Shown here: positions 22,681-35,100 of the stretch, piece by piece
How the letters are laid out: each line of letters begins with the position of its first letter
Position numbering within the stretch: position 1 is the stretch's first letter
Assembly: GCA_034231615.1 (NCBI GenBank)
Contig: CM067309.1
Location: forward strand, 26,125,661 to 26,189,660
Reading direction: 5' to 3'
DNA length: 64,000 nt
Source of the DNA: Meghimatium bilineatum
Taxonomy: Eukaryota > Mollusca > Gastropoda > Stylommatophora > Philomycidae
The notes under the pieces: model-generated
Seen by the model: only the letters and a program-made list of their open reading frames with translations
Told to the model about the DNA's origin: nothing
Database searches by the model: none
Position numbers and translations under genes: made by a program

Positions 22681-23690
22681 AATTGCTGGAAATCAAAACA
22701 CAGTTAAGAGATAATGCAATGAAAAGTTCCAACCCAGTAAGTCTTATGAAAGCAACACAGAAAACAATAGACACCTACCCAGAACAGTGGATTCATGTCT
22801 ATACTGATGGGTCTGCCTTCAAATCCATCATCAAAGCAAGTTATGGTGTCTATATAGAATATCCAGACAAAACATCTGATGAGTTGTTTGATACCTGTGG
22901 GGAGATATGTTCTAACTATAAAGCTGAAATAACAGCACTAGAAGTTGCCTTGTACCACCTGAAGACCATATTTGATGCCTTCCCATCAAAAATCCAAAAC
23001 GTTATTTTTACAGACTCTATGTCTGCTCTTCAAGCACTGGAATGTGATGGACATTGTAAACCAGAGCTAGCTGAGATATATCACCATACCAACCAGCTGC
23101 TTACATCTTATGATGTCAACATTGTCATGCAGTGGATCCCTGGCCACTCAAACACACCTGGCAATGATAAGGCAGACAGACTAGCAAAGATGGGAGCACA
23201 ACAAGAACAGCCTTATACGGAAACAACCATGCACACAAGTTAAAATGATGTTGAAATCTGTGAACAAAGAAAATTGGATGAACAGATGGGCCATGGGAAA
23301 CACTTGGAGGGAAATCTATAAATATATGACCAGGCCAAATCCTAAAGACAATATCAACCTCCTGGAAAGAAAAGACAGAGTATCATATTCCGACTGCGCA
23401 CACAACTTGTACAGCTCAACAATCACCTGAACAGAATACAACCACAACACACTCCAGGGTGCCGGCTGTGAACTTATCCCTATGAAACTGTTGACCACCA
23501 CCTTTTTAAATGCCCAGCGCTGGATGGTGTCAGGAAAATGTTTCTCCTTCCAGGGCCAGATAAATGTAACACATTATATGGAACAAAACAACAGCTCACA
23601 AATACATGCATATATCACACAATGGCATTGGGTTAAAGGGCATGAGCACATGGACTGCTGGATCAGCAACCAACCAACCAACCAAGGAGT
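22681..23690 (+). pseudogene. Family G LINE 3' part: RNase H domain, zinc knuckle and tail
   Basis: The first frame (186 codons from 22683) is a complete-looking RNase H domain: HVYTDGSAFKS, CSNYKAEITALEVAL, VIFTDSMSALQAL and MQWIPGHSNTPGNDKADRLA carry the catalytic D, E, D and the H/D end. After frameshifts comes the cysteine-rich C-terminus (HTPGCRLC, VDHHLFKCPAL). A 3' UTR with ggcattgggttaaagggcat ends in aaccaaccaaccaacc at 23668-23684. RT is absent, so this is a 5'-truncated copy. Confidence 0.85.
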
Positions 23691-23824
23691 CACCAACATT
23701 CTGACATGGCATGGTATTAATGCATATCAAGCGGCCAGACGTGCAATAGCCTAAAAACCAATCGTCATCCAATTTTGCAACAATCACAGCATAAGCAGAG
23801 AAAAGACAATAGATAGATTCATTT

Positions 23825-24475
23825 ATAGATTTCCCTCCCATTGTTTCCCATGGCCCATCTGTTCATCCAATTCTCTTTGTTCACAAATTTCAACACCATG
23901 TTAACTATGTGAATGGCCGTTTGTGTATGTGGCTGTTCTTGTTGTGCTCTCTTCTTTGCTAGTCTGTCTGCCTTATCATTGCCAGGTGTGTTAGAGTGGC
24001 CAGGGATCCACTGTATAACTATGCTGACTTCATAAGATGTAAGCAGCTGGTTGGCAAGGTGATATATTTCAACTAGTTTAGGTTTACAATCTCCATCACA
24101 TTCTAGTGTTTGAAGAATGGATATAGTGTGTAAAAATAGCAATGTTTTGGATTTTCGATGGGAAGGCATCAAATACGGTCTTTATGTGGTACAAGGCAAC
24201 TTCTAGTGCTGTAATTTCAGCTTTATAGTTAGAACATATCTCCCCACAGGCATCAAATGTTTAGTCTGGATATTTTATAGATACCATAACCTGCTTTGAT
24301 TGTGGATTTGAAAGCAGTCCCATCAGTATAGATATGAATCCATTGTTCTGGGTAGGTGTCTATTGTTTCTGTGTGCTTTCATAAGACTTACTGGGTTAGA
24401 ACTTCCGTTGACTTACTGGGTTAGAACTTCCGTTGCATTATATCTTAATTGTGTCTTAATGACTTCTGAACCTTC
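23825..24475 (-). pseudogene. Family G LINE RNase H fragment, inverted copy
   Basis: The minus strand repeats the RNase H region of 22683-23300, including QTLECDGDCKPKLVEIYHLA, IQWIPGHSNTPGNDKADRLA and MNRWAMGN. It carries a 25-bp perfect tandem duplication (24385-24409 and 24410-24434, gacttactgggttagaactt then ccgtt). Confidence 0.8.
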
Positions 24476-25040
24476 AACAGTTGTGTGTTTTTGTGAAATT
24501 CTCAACTTCAAAAGTGGTATGTTTTATGCAACAATGTTTACATGTTTTGTTTTGTGTCTTTGAAGAAAGTCTTGAAGTCAAAACATTGATTCAGTGTGCT
24601 ATTTTCACGATCTGAAAATGCCAGTGTGGCACCTGGGCTTACAGTTGGAGGTGTAAAGAATATGGTCACTATCTTCTTTCTATGCATGTCCTAGGAGGCA
24701 ACTAAGAATAGATGGGGGAAAGTCTGACAGTCTGTCACTTGTGAACAATCAGACATATTTTGACTCAATATTTTACTTTTCTCTTCTATCATGGATTATT
24801 ATATCTAATAGTCCACATGGATGATGAAGAGATGCAAGGAAATTGACATTGCCTCTTTGTCCTTTTGTGGCAGACTCCTAGATAATGGAGAATGCTAGAT
24901 GTGCCATCAATGTGGATGGGTTAACAAATTTCACAGAATAATGCTGAGTTCATTGGCCCAGAAATGTGTACTATGCTCCTTGTAGGATGTGGTAATCCTA
25001 GCATACTGGAATGCCTCCTTCGTGGACTAAACATGCATCC
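24476..25040. other. Non-coding stretch with a hammerhead-like motif
   Basis: At 24559-24588 tttgaagaaagtcttgaagt then caaaacattg is a degraded member of the GAAACGTC motif set. Around 24680-24715 tgcatgtcctaggaggcaac resembles 4836-4855, pointing to another old repeat. No gene is seen. Confidence 0.35.
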
Positions 25041-26098
25041 ATCATCATTATCAAGTGCCATCTTCACAACGAAGGTTGGCTGCAACAGACATTACTATCT
25101 CTTGTCTTCGCGGTGCAGTCTACTAGACTATAACCTGTCCATCTTGTGATGTTACTCTCCCACTTGTATCTCTGCCTACCTCTTGCTGACTTCCCTTTTA
25201 CTTTACCTTCAAGTAAGGCATCTTAATGTGTCCAAAATATTTTATTTGCCTGATCTTTATTTCTCTTAGTAATTCTTTCTTTATATTAAATGTTTTTAGA
25301 ACCTCTTTGTTTGTTTTCTTCTCCTTCCATGAATTTCTCCCTATTCTTGTATATACCCACATCTCAAAGGCATCAATTCTGTCTTCTAACTGTTAATTTA
25401 GTGTACATGTTTCTGAGCCATACATTAATATAGAATAGTTGTAGAATTTTATCATTCTCATTTTTTAACTTGTTTGTAATTTGTTTAGATGTTAATATTT
25501 TCCTCAGGTCATTGAATGTACTTTTAGCCAATCCTATTCTCCTTTTAACTTCTGTTTCACATCTGCCATCATTTGTTACTGTGTCCAAGATATTAATACT
25601 GTTTTACTTGTTGTAGTTTCTCTCCATGTATGATTATGTTTATCTCTTGTTCTTCTGTGTTATTGCTGATTATCATGATTTTTGTTTTTTTGGATATTTA
25701 TATCCAGCCCAAAATTAATTACGTGATTTATTTACTTGGTCTATTAGTCTTTGTAGTTCATGTTCACTTTCTGCTAAAAGAATAGTGTCATCTGCATATC
25801 TCAGGTTTTTTATTATTTTCCCATTGAACTTGAGTCCTGGTATTTCTTCTATATTTTTAAAGATATTCTCTGTGTAGATATTATATTTAATATTTTATAT
25901 TTAGCTTGGTGATAAAATGCAGCCTTCTCTTACCCCTCTTCTTATTTCTATGTATGGTGAGTAGCTGTTTTCACTTTTTATTGATGCAGTTTGTTCCCAA
26001 TATATTTTCTAATTAGTCTGATGTCTTTTCCATCTATGCCTATTTCTTGAAAACATTTGATTAATTTTTATGTTGGACTCTGTCAAAGGCCTTGCTGT

Positions 26099-26312
26099 TA
26101 TGTTATGTTCCTCCAGGGCCATAGGCGGCACATAGGGCATAAACCATAGCTTTCCATTTCTGTCTTTGTGTTGCCAGGTCTTTAAATTGTTGCGTGTTGT
26201 TTAGGTTCATTGACATGCCTTCTCTATTAATGGTTCTTCGTAGAGTTTCTCTAGGTCTCCCTCTTCTTCTTACTCCAGGTGGCACCCAATATAGTGACTG
26301 CTGGGGAATTAT
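26099..26312 (-). mobile_element. Truncated family R RTE insertion with 5-bp target duplication
   Basis: The 214-bp insert encodes only the C-terminus (RRRGRPRETLRRTINREGMS and ALCAAYGPGG) and ends aacataacataac on the minus strand. gctgt flanks it at 26094-26098 and 26313-26317. The family A frame is restored across it, matching the intact site at 31,286-31,312. Confidence 0.88.
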
Positions 26313-26871
26313 GCTGTAGTCTGAAGCAAAATATAGATACTTTTGTGGACTTCTATATATTTATCTATCACTAGTATAGCTTCTCTGGTTCATTTGTTTT
26401 TCCTAAAACTGAATTGTTCTTCACTGAACTCTGTGTCTATCTTGTTCTTAATTCTTTCTTGTATAATCTTGAGGAGTATTTTAGTTAAGTGACTCATTAG
26501 ACTTATAGTTCTATATTCTGTACAGTCCACAGCCCTGGGCTTTTTAGGTAGTGGTATCAATATTGATGAAGTTATGTCTTTATGTATGTGGCCTGTTTCA
26601 TATATGTCATTGCAAAGTTGTGTGATAATATCCACACCAAATTCATTTAAAGTTTTTATTATGTCTGCTGTTATCCTGTGGGAGCCTGCAGCCTTTCCAC
26701 ATTTTATTGCATTTTCTACTTCTGCTTTCAGTATTGCCTGTCCATCATTGTTGTGTATTATAGGTTTTTTGTTCTGTTGGTCATCAAATAGTTCTGTCAC
26801 ATAATCTGCCCATCTTGTAATTACTTCTGTTTTTTCAAATATTATTTTCCATTTTTATCTTTAACCTTTAG

Positions 26872-27701
26872 CACTCTGTGTTTACAATTACATAATTTTG
26901 GAAATGTTACGTAATAGTTGGTGGCTGTTTTGAAATCATAATAACTTTTTAGTTGTTAGAGATATTTAAATAATTTTCGCACACATAAATAAAGAATAGA
27001 ATTCTGCATATATTGGTGTAGGTTTTGTTTCTGTGTGTGTGATACGAGACATGCAAGATAGTCTCAAAGATGATTTTCCACAAAAACCCAATAAATTTTG
27101 ACCTTTAAAACGATAATATAATTGTATGAAGTTTATTACATTATTTGTAAACATTCTGGAGTGGAAACAGTTTTATATAGACCTATACAGCGTGCCATTC
27201 ATGGAATAATCATTATAATTTCAAGGATTAAACCTACAGGTATGTCTTAAAATCCTTCTATAAACCTAGATCTAGTCTTGTGTATCGTTTGAACTTGATT
27301 ATGTTTTAATATCAATTTAGATAAAGCAGCATCGTAACTGATTTTCAAGTGTGGAAATAACTTATCTCTCCATAAATAATCATTTGAATCACAACCCATA
27401 ATGATTTTAATGAAAATTCGATAAAATAAAATCTATAAAACCCAATTCACCGTCATGGCGATGTTTTAGTTTTAAATTGTCAATATATTGCAAAGGTATT
27501 GATATTTAAATGACATTTAACACACGGTTGCCACTAAAATGGCAGGAAAAGGTAGTCAATTGAATAAAATAAATATTAAAATTTGGGGATGTGTAATTAA
27601 TTGAAGTGTACCTAGCAACGGTGGTCTATGGCGGCAAATATACTTGCCGCTTGCTAACCAGAGAAGGGGAAATGTTGGTGAATAAAGTTGCTGCACGGTG
27701 C
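26872..27701. mobile_element. Possible TA-flanked MITE-like insertion in family A
   Basis: Family A coding sequence stops near 27703 and resumes near 26871. The intervening 830 bp is AT-rich and non-coding. Its ends read gcactctgtg and, on the other strand, gcaccgtg, with TA on both sides (26870-26871, 27702-27703). The terminal repeat is short and imperfect. It could instead be an ordinary insertion of unrelated DNA. Confidence 0.35.
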
Positions 27702-28975
27702 TAAACTTTAATGCAGCCATCCCCATTATAGGATTTTTCTTATTTGTGATCTGCCTTATCTCCTTTTGCATAAATTTTGACTTAGGTTGTATGGACATCT
27801 CTATTTTACTGCATTTTGTTTCTAGTCATTGTTTTTTCACTGATCATGTTACGTATCTCCTTGTCTATAATTGAGTATTTTGGGGTATTTTTAGCTTTCT
27901 TTCTGACATTTTCTCTAATATTTCATTCGTCATCCATGTTTTTTTATTCTTGACTTTTCTTATTCGTAAATTTTAATTTGATGTTTGAATACTTTTCTTT
28001 GGGCTGTCCCATTTATTGTCTATTTTCTCTTCTGTATTGCTCCATGTATTCTATCATTAGATGTTCATATCCATTTCTTACATCTACAAGGTATTTTTGT
28101 TGTATGTCTTGTTGTTTTAGTGCTGATGCGTCTGTCTGTGGATCTGGAATTATTCTATGTTCTATCTTTTTAAGCTTGACAAGTATTTTGCACAGCACTG
28201 GAATATGGTCAGAGCTGATATCTGCTCCTGGATATGTTTTAGTGTTCTTGACACTATTTCTAAATCTATTGTTGATCATAACATAATCTATTTGGTTCTT
28301 CTTTCTATCTCCAGGACTTTTCCATGTATATAATCTTTTATTTTCATGTTCAAAGAATATATTACATATGGTCATGTCGTTCTCCTTGCAGAACTGTATA
28401 AGTCTTTCTCCTCTGTCATTTCTTGTCCCTAGTCCAAATTGCCCTACAATGTTCTTGTGTCTTCCTTTCCTAATTTTTGCATTCATGTCTCCCATGACTA
28501 TTAAAATTTCTGTTGATTTTACTGGTTTGAGTAGTTGTTGTAGGTCTTCATAGTAATTTTTTATTTCGTCTTCAGTGTAATCTGTAGTTGATGCATATGT
28601 TTGTATAATGGCTAGATCAAAATATTTTGCTTTGATCTTTAGCGTCATCATTCTGTCGTTATATGTCCAGTACCGGCTGATGTATTTTTCTATTTCTTTC
28701 TTGATCATTATTCCTACCCCTCATTCATGGTTATCTCCTCCTGAATGTATAAAACTAAAATTTTCCTTTCTTGTGTACCCAGTAACTTTTCATCTTGTCT
28801 CTGCTATTCCTAGAATATCTACATTTAATGCTTCTGCTTATAGTATTACGTTTTCTAGTTTTCCTGACTGGTATAGTGTTCTAACATTTTATGTTCCTAT
28901 TCTAATATGTTATTTCCTACTCTTCAGATGTTGTTGGTCCGTTGCTTGGCTTTGTGGTAAGGTTCCAGTCTTTTT

Positions 28976-30055
28976 CACAGTGGCCAGCCAACATTCATTA
29001 TTAGGCATCCATAAACCTCCCTTATACAACCATAACTCCTATAATAATGTATTATTGCCACTACTTACTAAAATAACTAATAAATAGGAAACATACGAAA
29101 TGTAAAGTAATGTCATTGAGAAAAGCCTTTTTTCTACAAAATAATGGGAAGTGGCTGCAAGACCACCCCTTATATTGATCGTATTGTTTGTCTTTATTTA
29201 TAGTTCATTGTTTTTTTCCTGATAAAAGTTTGGTATAACAACATTGGAAAAAAATCCATGTTCCTTTTTTTTTTTTTTTTGTTATTTCGCAATGATGTTA
29301 CTTTACATTTAGTTTTCATTAATTATATTAATAATGAGTGACAATATTTACCAAGTGAACCTATAAGAAGCTTTATTTACCAAGTGAACATGTGTAAAGG
29401 GTTACCACAAGTTTTCAAGTTACAACCAGTCAACATTATTTTGGGAACAATCATCTATGGGAGTATACAATGTCTATTTTCAAGTCAATGTGATGGCTTA
29501 GTGAATAGACTGTGAAATCTATCTATCCTACCTACCTACCCACCCACATGTTATTTTTTATCGTAGTTGAATAGCAGGACCAATCATATAATCAACCTCG
29601 CCAATTTTGAACTCTGGATTGTAGAATAGGTTCATAGTGACTGTCAATCAAATCTTTTAACTAATTTGTTTAATGATAATTAGTTAGGTTGTATAGCTGG
29701 ACTAGACCCCTTGCTTTTGTTCAGAAAATAGATGGTCAACCAGGGAATAAACTGCTTCCTCTCCTGTGAGTACATAGACTAAATGAATATGGTATGTTTC
29801 ATAACTTAGATTCTCTTAACATAATTTATGTCTATGAAAGAAAGTTGTCAATAAATATATATATGTGTTTCTTTTAGAAGAAAGAATTAGTTAAGGTTTC
29901 AGATGTAACCAGCCTCCTTTAGCTCATAGTCAAACAACGACCATCAGAAGAAGTACTTAAAACATCAATAGAAATTCCAGATTTGGAAATGATATACGAA
30001 GAAGGAAGAACACGAGCCACAGAGCATAACATCAACAAACTATACAAAGAGGGAA
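28976..30055. other. AT-rich non-coding stretch
   Basis: I see no gene. There are a poly-T run at about 29266-29281 and a short TA tract near 29855. The first part may be the family A 5' UTR. Confidence 0.3.
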
Positions 30056-30061
30056 CACCAC

Positions 30062-30275
30062 ATGTATATCTTGGCATGTACAAGAATAACACATGTAGGT
30101 CTTGGCATGTATAAGAATAACACATGTAAGTCCTAACATGTACAAGAATAACACTTGTAGGTCTTGGCATGTACAAGAACAACACATGTAGGTCTTGGCA
30201 TGTACAAGAACAACACATGTAGGTCTTGGCATGTACAAGAATAACACATGTAGGTCTTGGCATGTACAAGAATAT
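30062..30275. repeat. 31-bp minisatellite, 7 copies
   Basis: The unit reads aacaacacatgtaggtcttg then gcatgtacaag. The 31-bp period shifts the reading frame each copy, which explains the overlapping minus-strand frames. Confidence 0.95.
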
Positions 30276-30299
30276 TGCTACATTAGATGACCAGATATA

Positions 30300-30540
30300 C
30301 AAGTGTATGTATCAAATATTCACATATATCTAAGATAGACATGGCATATATGTCATATTTAGCTATGACAGACATGACATATGTAACATGTCACATTTAG
30401 CTAGGATGTCACATGTAGCTAGAGCTAATATGACACATGTGATATGCCACATATAACTAGAACATACATATGTGATGTAAAATATAGCTAGGACAGACAT
30501 ATCATGATATGTTACATATGTGACAGGCGCACAGATCTGC
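30300..30540. repeat. Degenerate tandem repeat of gctaggacagacatgacatatgt-like units
   Basis: Imperfect units with tagctaggacagacat and acatatgtgacatgtcacat repeat through this stretch. A separated block of the same sequence lies at 31121-31195. Confidence 0.7.
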
Positions 30541-30546
30541 AGCAGG

Positions 30547-30662
30547 CTTATTTCTAATATAATGGTTTCCCGCTACCACAAGTGACTACATCAGATGCCA
30601 ACATTCCATCTAATATAATGGTTTCCCGCTACCACAAGTGACTACATCAGATGCCAACATTC
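30547..30662. repeat. 56-bp perfect tandem duplication
   Basis: atctaatataatggtttccc through cagatgccaacattcc occurs twice back to back, with no difference that I can see. Confidence 0.9.
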
Positions 30663-30942
30663 CAATCTTTGACACAATCAAGTTTTATAGGTCAATGGAC
30701 AAGTCCATTTTCAACAATGCGGAAAAATATTTTATCACTGTTTGATATATTTTTATTTTCAATTTCTCACACTCTGCCTGCTGTCATCAATAATATTGTG
30801 ATGTTTAAAATTTTTAAACTGAAATATATGTTATGTTGTTAAGTTCTTAAGCACACTTTCCTGTCAGGATACTTTGTTTTTTCATCTGAATTTATGATAA
30901 TTTATTTTAAAAAGTGATTTGGGGCAAATGATTATCCAGTCA

Positions 30943-31085
30943 CGTCTTCTTCTGGCCACCTTATCTTCTTTACCCTCCACCATACCTTCAAGAATATCTT
31001 TTGCTATTGAGGAATGTCTTATCACATGCCCGTACCATCAGAGTTTACGTAGTTTCACTATTGTCAGCAGTCGAGTCAGAATACA
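30943..31085 (-). pseudogene. Family K LINE C-terminal fragment
   Basis: The minus strand reads TIVKLRKLWWYGHVIRHSSI then AKDILEGMVEGKEDKVARRR, a standard non-LTR C-terminal block. Related pieces are at 45530-45800 and 60010-60275. Confidence 0.65.
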
Positions 31086-31208
31086 TTGAAGTATAAAAGT
31101 GTTGCTCTATGCCCCCCCCACCTACCCTATAGCTAGGATAGACATGGCATATGTGACATGGCATATGTGACATGTCACATACAGCTAAGACAGGTTTAGG
31201 GAAAAACA

Positions 31209-31982
31209 AATGAACCAGAGAAGCTATACTGAGTATCCAACTAGTGATAGATAAACATATAGAAGACCAAAAAAATATATATATTTGTTTCATAGATTAC
31301 AGCAAAGCCTTTGACAAAGTCCAACACCAAAAATTAATCAAATGTCTTCAAGAAATAAGCATAGATGGAAAAGACATCAGACTAATTAGAAATATATATT
31401 GGGAACAAACTGCATCAATAAAAAGTGAAAACAGCTACGCACCATACATAGAAATAAGAAGAGGGGTAAGAGAAGGCTGCATTTTATCACCAAGCTAAAT
31501 ATAAAATATTAAATATAATATCTACACAGAGAATATCTTTAAAAATATAGAAGAAATGCCAGGACTCAAGTTCAATAGGAAAATAATAAAAAACCTGAGA
31601 TATGCAGATGACACTATTCTTTTAGCAGAAAGTGAACATGAACTACAAAGACTAATAGACCAAGTAAATAAATCAAGTAATGAATATGGGCTGGATATAA
31701 ATATCCAAAAAACAAAAACCATGATAATCAGCAAAGACACAGAAGAACAAGAGCTAAACATAAACATACATGGAGAGAAATTACAACAAGTAAAGCATTA
31801 TCAATATCTTGGACACAGTCACAAATGATGGCAGATGTGAAACAGAAGTTAAAAGGAGAATAGGAATGGCTAAAATGACATGAGAAAAATATTAACATCT
31901 AAACAAATTACAAACAAGTTAAAAATGAGAGTTATAAAATGCTATATCTATTCTATATTAATGTATGGCTCAGAAACATAGA
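31209..31982 (+). pseudogene. Family A LINE, left part (split by the L element)
   Basis: Frames show IYICFIDYSKAFDKVQHQKL (motif A), RRGVREGCILSPS (motif B), NLRYADDTILLAESEHELQR (motif C, intact YADD), INIQKTKTMIISKDTEEQEL and SILMYGSET. It is cut by the L element at 31983 and resumes at 36048. Small duplications and frameshifts, such as near 31500 and 31815, mark it as dead. Confidence 0.88.
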
Positions 31983-32057
31983 CCCCATCGAGGCCAGAAC
32001 CTTGAAGTGGTGATGGGGCTTAGTTCAGCCATCAGAGGCTGGAAACTAAGACTGGTC
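31983..32057 (+). ncRNA. Candidate HDV-like self-cleaving ribozyme at the 5' end of element L
   Basis: All helices of the HDV double pseudoknot can be drawn in the correct order. P1 is ccccatc (31983-31989) with gatgggg (32012-32018), 7 bp. P2 is ggccag (31992-31997) with ctggtc (32052-32057), 6 bp with one G-U. P3 is acc (31999-32001) with ggt (32009-32011), closing a 7-nt loop directly before the P1 strand. P4 is cagcc (32026-32030) with ggctg (32037-32041). The J4/2 strand is gaaactaaga, with a candidate catalytic C at 32046 followed by TAAG. The 5' end of P1 coincides with the element boundary set by the target duplication. P1.1 is not certain (aag in L3 with ctt at 32019). Confidence 0.72.
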
Positions 32058-32178
32058 GGGCACTCCCACTCGAGCAGGACCATAGTCCGGCCCAAGTAAG
32101 CAGAGTGCTGAAGACGGAGGCAACCAGCCAAAAGGCGCACAGATAATCAGGTTGCCACGCATAAAACACAATGGAAAC

Positions 32179-35100
32179 ATGTCTTCATCTAATAAATGTT
32201 ATGGTGCCTGCCCTGTGGCGGACGTTCAGGCAGGGACGGTGCCGGGCCCTATACCTCGAAAGGGCCCAACCTCAGTTACTGGAAGTCCTTCTCAATTGCC
32301 CCGAGGAGCCAGGAGGCAAGGGAATAGAGCTACTGGCCAAACAAACAAACGACCAATAAAAATAATGCACTGGAATGCTGAGGGTGTCAACAGTAAAAGA
32401 GATGGATACAGCAAAAAATTGGAACTTGAAAATGTCCTCAGTGAAGAACAAGTTAATATTTGCTGTATCCAAGAAACACACCTCAGCAGCGACATAGCCT
32501 TCAAAATCAGAGGCTACCAGTGCTACCGATCTGACCGAAAAGACAGGCGAAAGGGTGGAATTCTGACACTAGTTAAAAACAATATCAGCGCATGTCAGCT
32601 GGAAGTATACATGGACGGGGCAGAATACCAGATGCTCCACCTAAAAACAGACAGTGCAGAATTCCATCTCCTGAACTACTACTGCCCAAATGATAAACCA
32701 TTGGCACTAGACACAATTCCAGATAAAGAAAGGCTTATGGTGTGTGGTGACTTCAACAGCCACTCTCAGAGCTGGGGCTACGATCATATCGACAAGAGAG
32801 GTGAGGAACTTGAGAGCTGGCAGGATGAAAATAATCTCATCCTTATTAACCAGCCAGCAGACTCGCCAACCTTCTACTCGAGAGCATGGCACACCACCTC
32901 TACACCAGACCTGGCATTCTACTCACCAGGCCTGGAATGGAACATCACACGTGTCGTTGGAAAGCAGCTTGGGGGTAGTGACCACAGACCAGTATTTCTG
33001 GAAATTCACAATGAATATACCAAGGACAGCAGCACGCTCACTAGGTGGAACTATAAGAGGGCAGACTGGAAAATGTACCAGCATTTAACCAGTGTTCTAG
33101 CTAAGGACATGAACTTGGACAAAGACATCAATAGAGCAGTGAGTGAATTTAATAGATGTATACTACATGCTGCTAGTAAAACCATACCCAGGGGGGCACG
33201 CAAAAACTACAAACCCTACTGGAATGATGAACTGGAAAAGCTGCAAAATGAGATGGAAACATCTAGAAAGCAGGCTGAGAACAGACCTAGCCAAGAACAT
33301 CACAACAAATATCAGCAAACAAAGGCTAAATTTCAAAGAGCCAAGTTACAAGCCAGACGGAACAGCTGGAAAGAAAAAACAGAGTCGCTGAACCTAGAAA
33401 GAGATACTAGGAAATTATGGAAACTTGTAAAACAACTAAATGATGAAGGTACAGGGAGAAATACCAGGATCACGCTTTATAAAGATAGAAACATTTTAAC
33501 AGGTAAACATGCAGCTGATTACTTTGCAGATTCCTTTGCAGAAGACAATAACGTCAAAGTCAGCCCAGACAAACAACAGGAGGTTCGAGCGAACCAGCAA
33601 AACATTGGACAAGACGAACCTATACCTGAAGTCATGGAGGCACCAATCACAATGAGAGAACTGGAGCATGCAATATCCAAATTGAAAATGAAAAAGTCCC
33701 CTGGAGCTGATGGAGTGTCCAATGAAATGATTAGAAACCTGGGAATTGCAGCAAGAGCAAAGCTGCTGCAAATCTTTAACACAAGCTGGTCCACAGGTAA
33801 TGTACCACAGGCATGGAGAGAAGCAATAATGATACCTCTCCTCAAATCAGGAAAAGATGGCAACACAGTCTCCAACTACAGGCCCATCAGCCTCACAAGC
33901 TGTCTATGCAAAACAATGGAACGCATTATCAATCTTAGGATGCAGTGGTACCTTGAAAGTGAAAACCTTCTGGTATCACAGCAAGCAGGTTTCAGACAGT
34001 GCTACTCTACTGAAGATCAGGCAACCTACCTCTCCCAAGAGATTGAGGATGCCTTCCAAGATAAGAAACTGGTACTAGCAGCATGGATAGACCTTAGGAA
34101 AGCATTTGATAAGGTCTGGAAAGAAGGGCTCCTAAAGAAATTGCGAAATTGCAGGGTTAGCTCAAGAATGTACAAATGGGTAAAAGCATACCTGCATAAT
34201 AGAAGAGCCAGGGTACAATTAGATGGTCGCAAAAGCAAGAAAGTCCTAATGCGTCATGGAGTCCCCCAGGGAGGAGTCCTGTCACCCACACTTTTCTTGG
34301 TTTACATCAATGACCTAGTTGCTGAACTACCACACGGGATCAAAGTGGCAATGTATGCTGACGACCTGGTGATCTGGTGCACGGAAGAACATGCGACAGT
34401 GGCCACTAAACAAATACAAAGAGCTATCGATGCCCTAACCTTATGGGCAAATAGATGGTGTGTCAGCATTAACACAGATAAGTGCAGCACTACACTCTTT
34501 ACCCTCTCACAAAAACAAAAAGCCGGTCATATCAAGATAGACGGAGAGCTCTTGAAAGAAGACAAACAACCAACATACCTCGGAGTTACTTTTGATGATA
34601 AGCTGACATGGAAGCAGCACATAAACAAAGCAACAACAAAAGCCAGGAGGAAGTTAGCTATCCTGAGAAAACTAAGTGGAACCACATGGGGAGCCAGTGG
34701 GAATATACTCAGTAAAGTTTACCAGCAAGGCATAAGACCACACCTGGAATATGGTTCAGCTGCGTGGTGTCCTGCATCAAACACCACATTACAAGATCTA
34801 GATAAAGTGCAAAACCAGGCACTTAGAATAATGTTGGGAGCAATGAAATCAACACCCATAGCAGAGATGCAGAAAATGGGAAGAATGCAAACACTTGGCG
34901 AACGCAGAGACACAAAAGTACTAATTCAAGCGGAAAAGTTTCAGTGTATGCCAAGTCATCCAATGAAGGAAAGATTCCAAAACCTAGCAATGGGGCGACT
35001 GAAAAGAAGCAGCTTTATCCATCAAGCTAAACGACTCCGTAGACAACTTACAGACCTACCTGAAGTTGACAGCCCCTTAAGGTCTGTACCAGAACAAACC

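Larger units (their letters stand above)
25041..28975 (-). pseudogene. Family A LINE, near full length, with nested insertions
   Basis: On the minus strand the order is 5' NVRTLYQSGKLENVI (28,890), endonuclease IVMGDMNAKIRKG, NDRGERLIQFC, YTWKSPGDRKKNQIDYVMI, GADISSDHIPVLC (open frame 28708-28013), then RT at 26800-26390 (LPKKPRAVDCTEYRTISLM, QERIKNKIDTEF), AFDRVQH at 26090, and the C-terminus ARGRQRYKWESNITRWTGYS near 25,170. The 3' tail is gat-rich. An APE endonuclease followed by RT without RNase H fits an RTE-like element. It is broken by stops, the family R insertion (26099-26312) and an 830-bp insertion (26872-27701). Confidence 0.85.

Noticed and set aside
32171..32359. Out-of-frame ATG and 62-codon frame at the start of the L element
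   Set aside because: It overlaps the main ORF in another frame with no domain. It may matter for initiation but is not supported as a protein.
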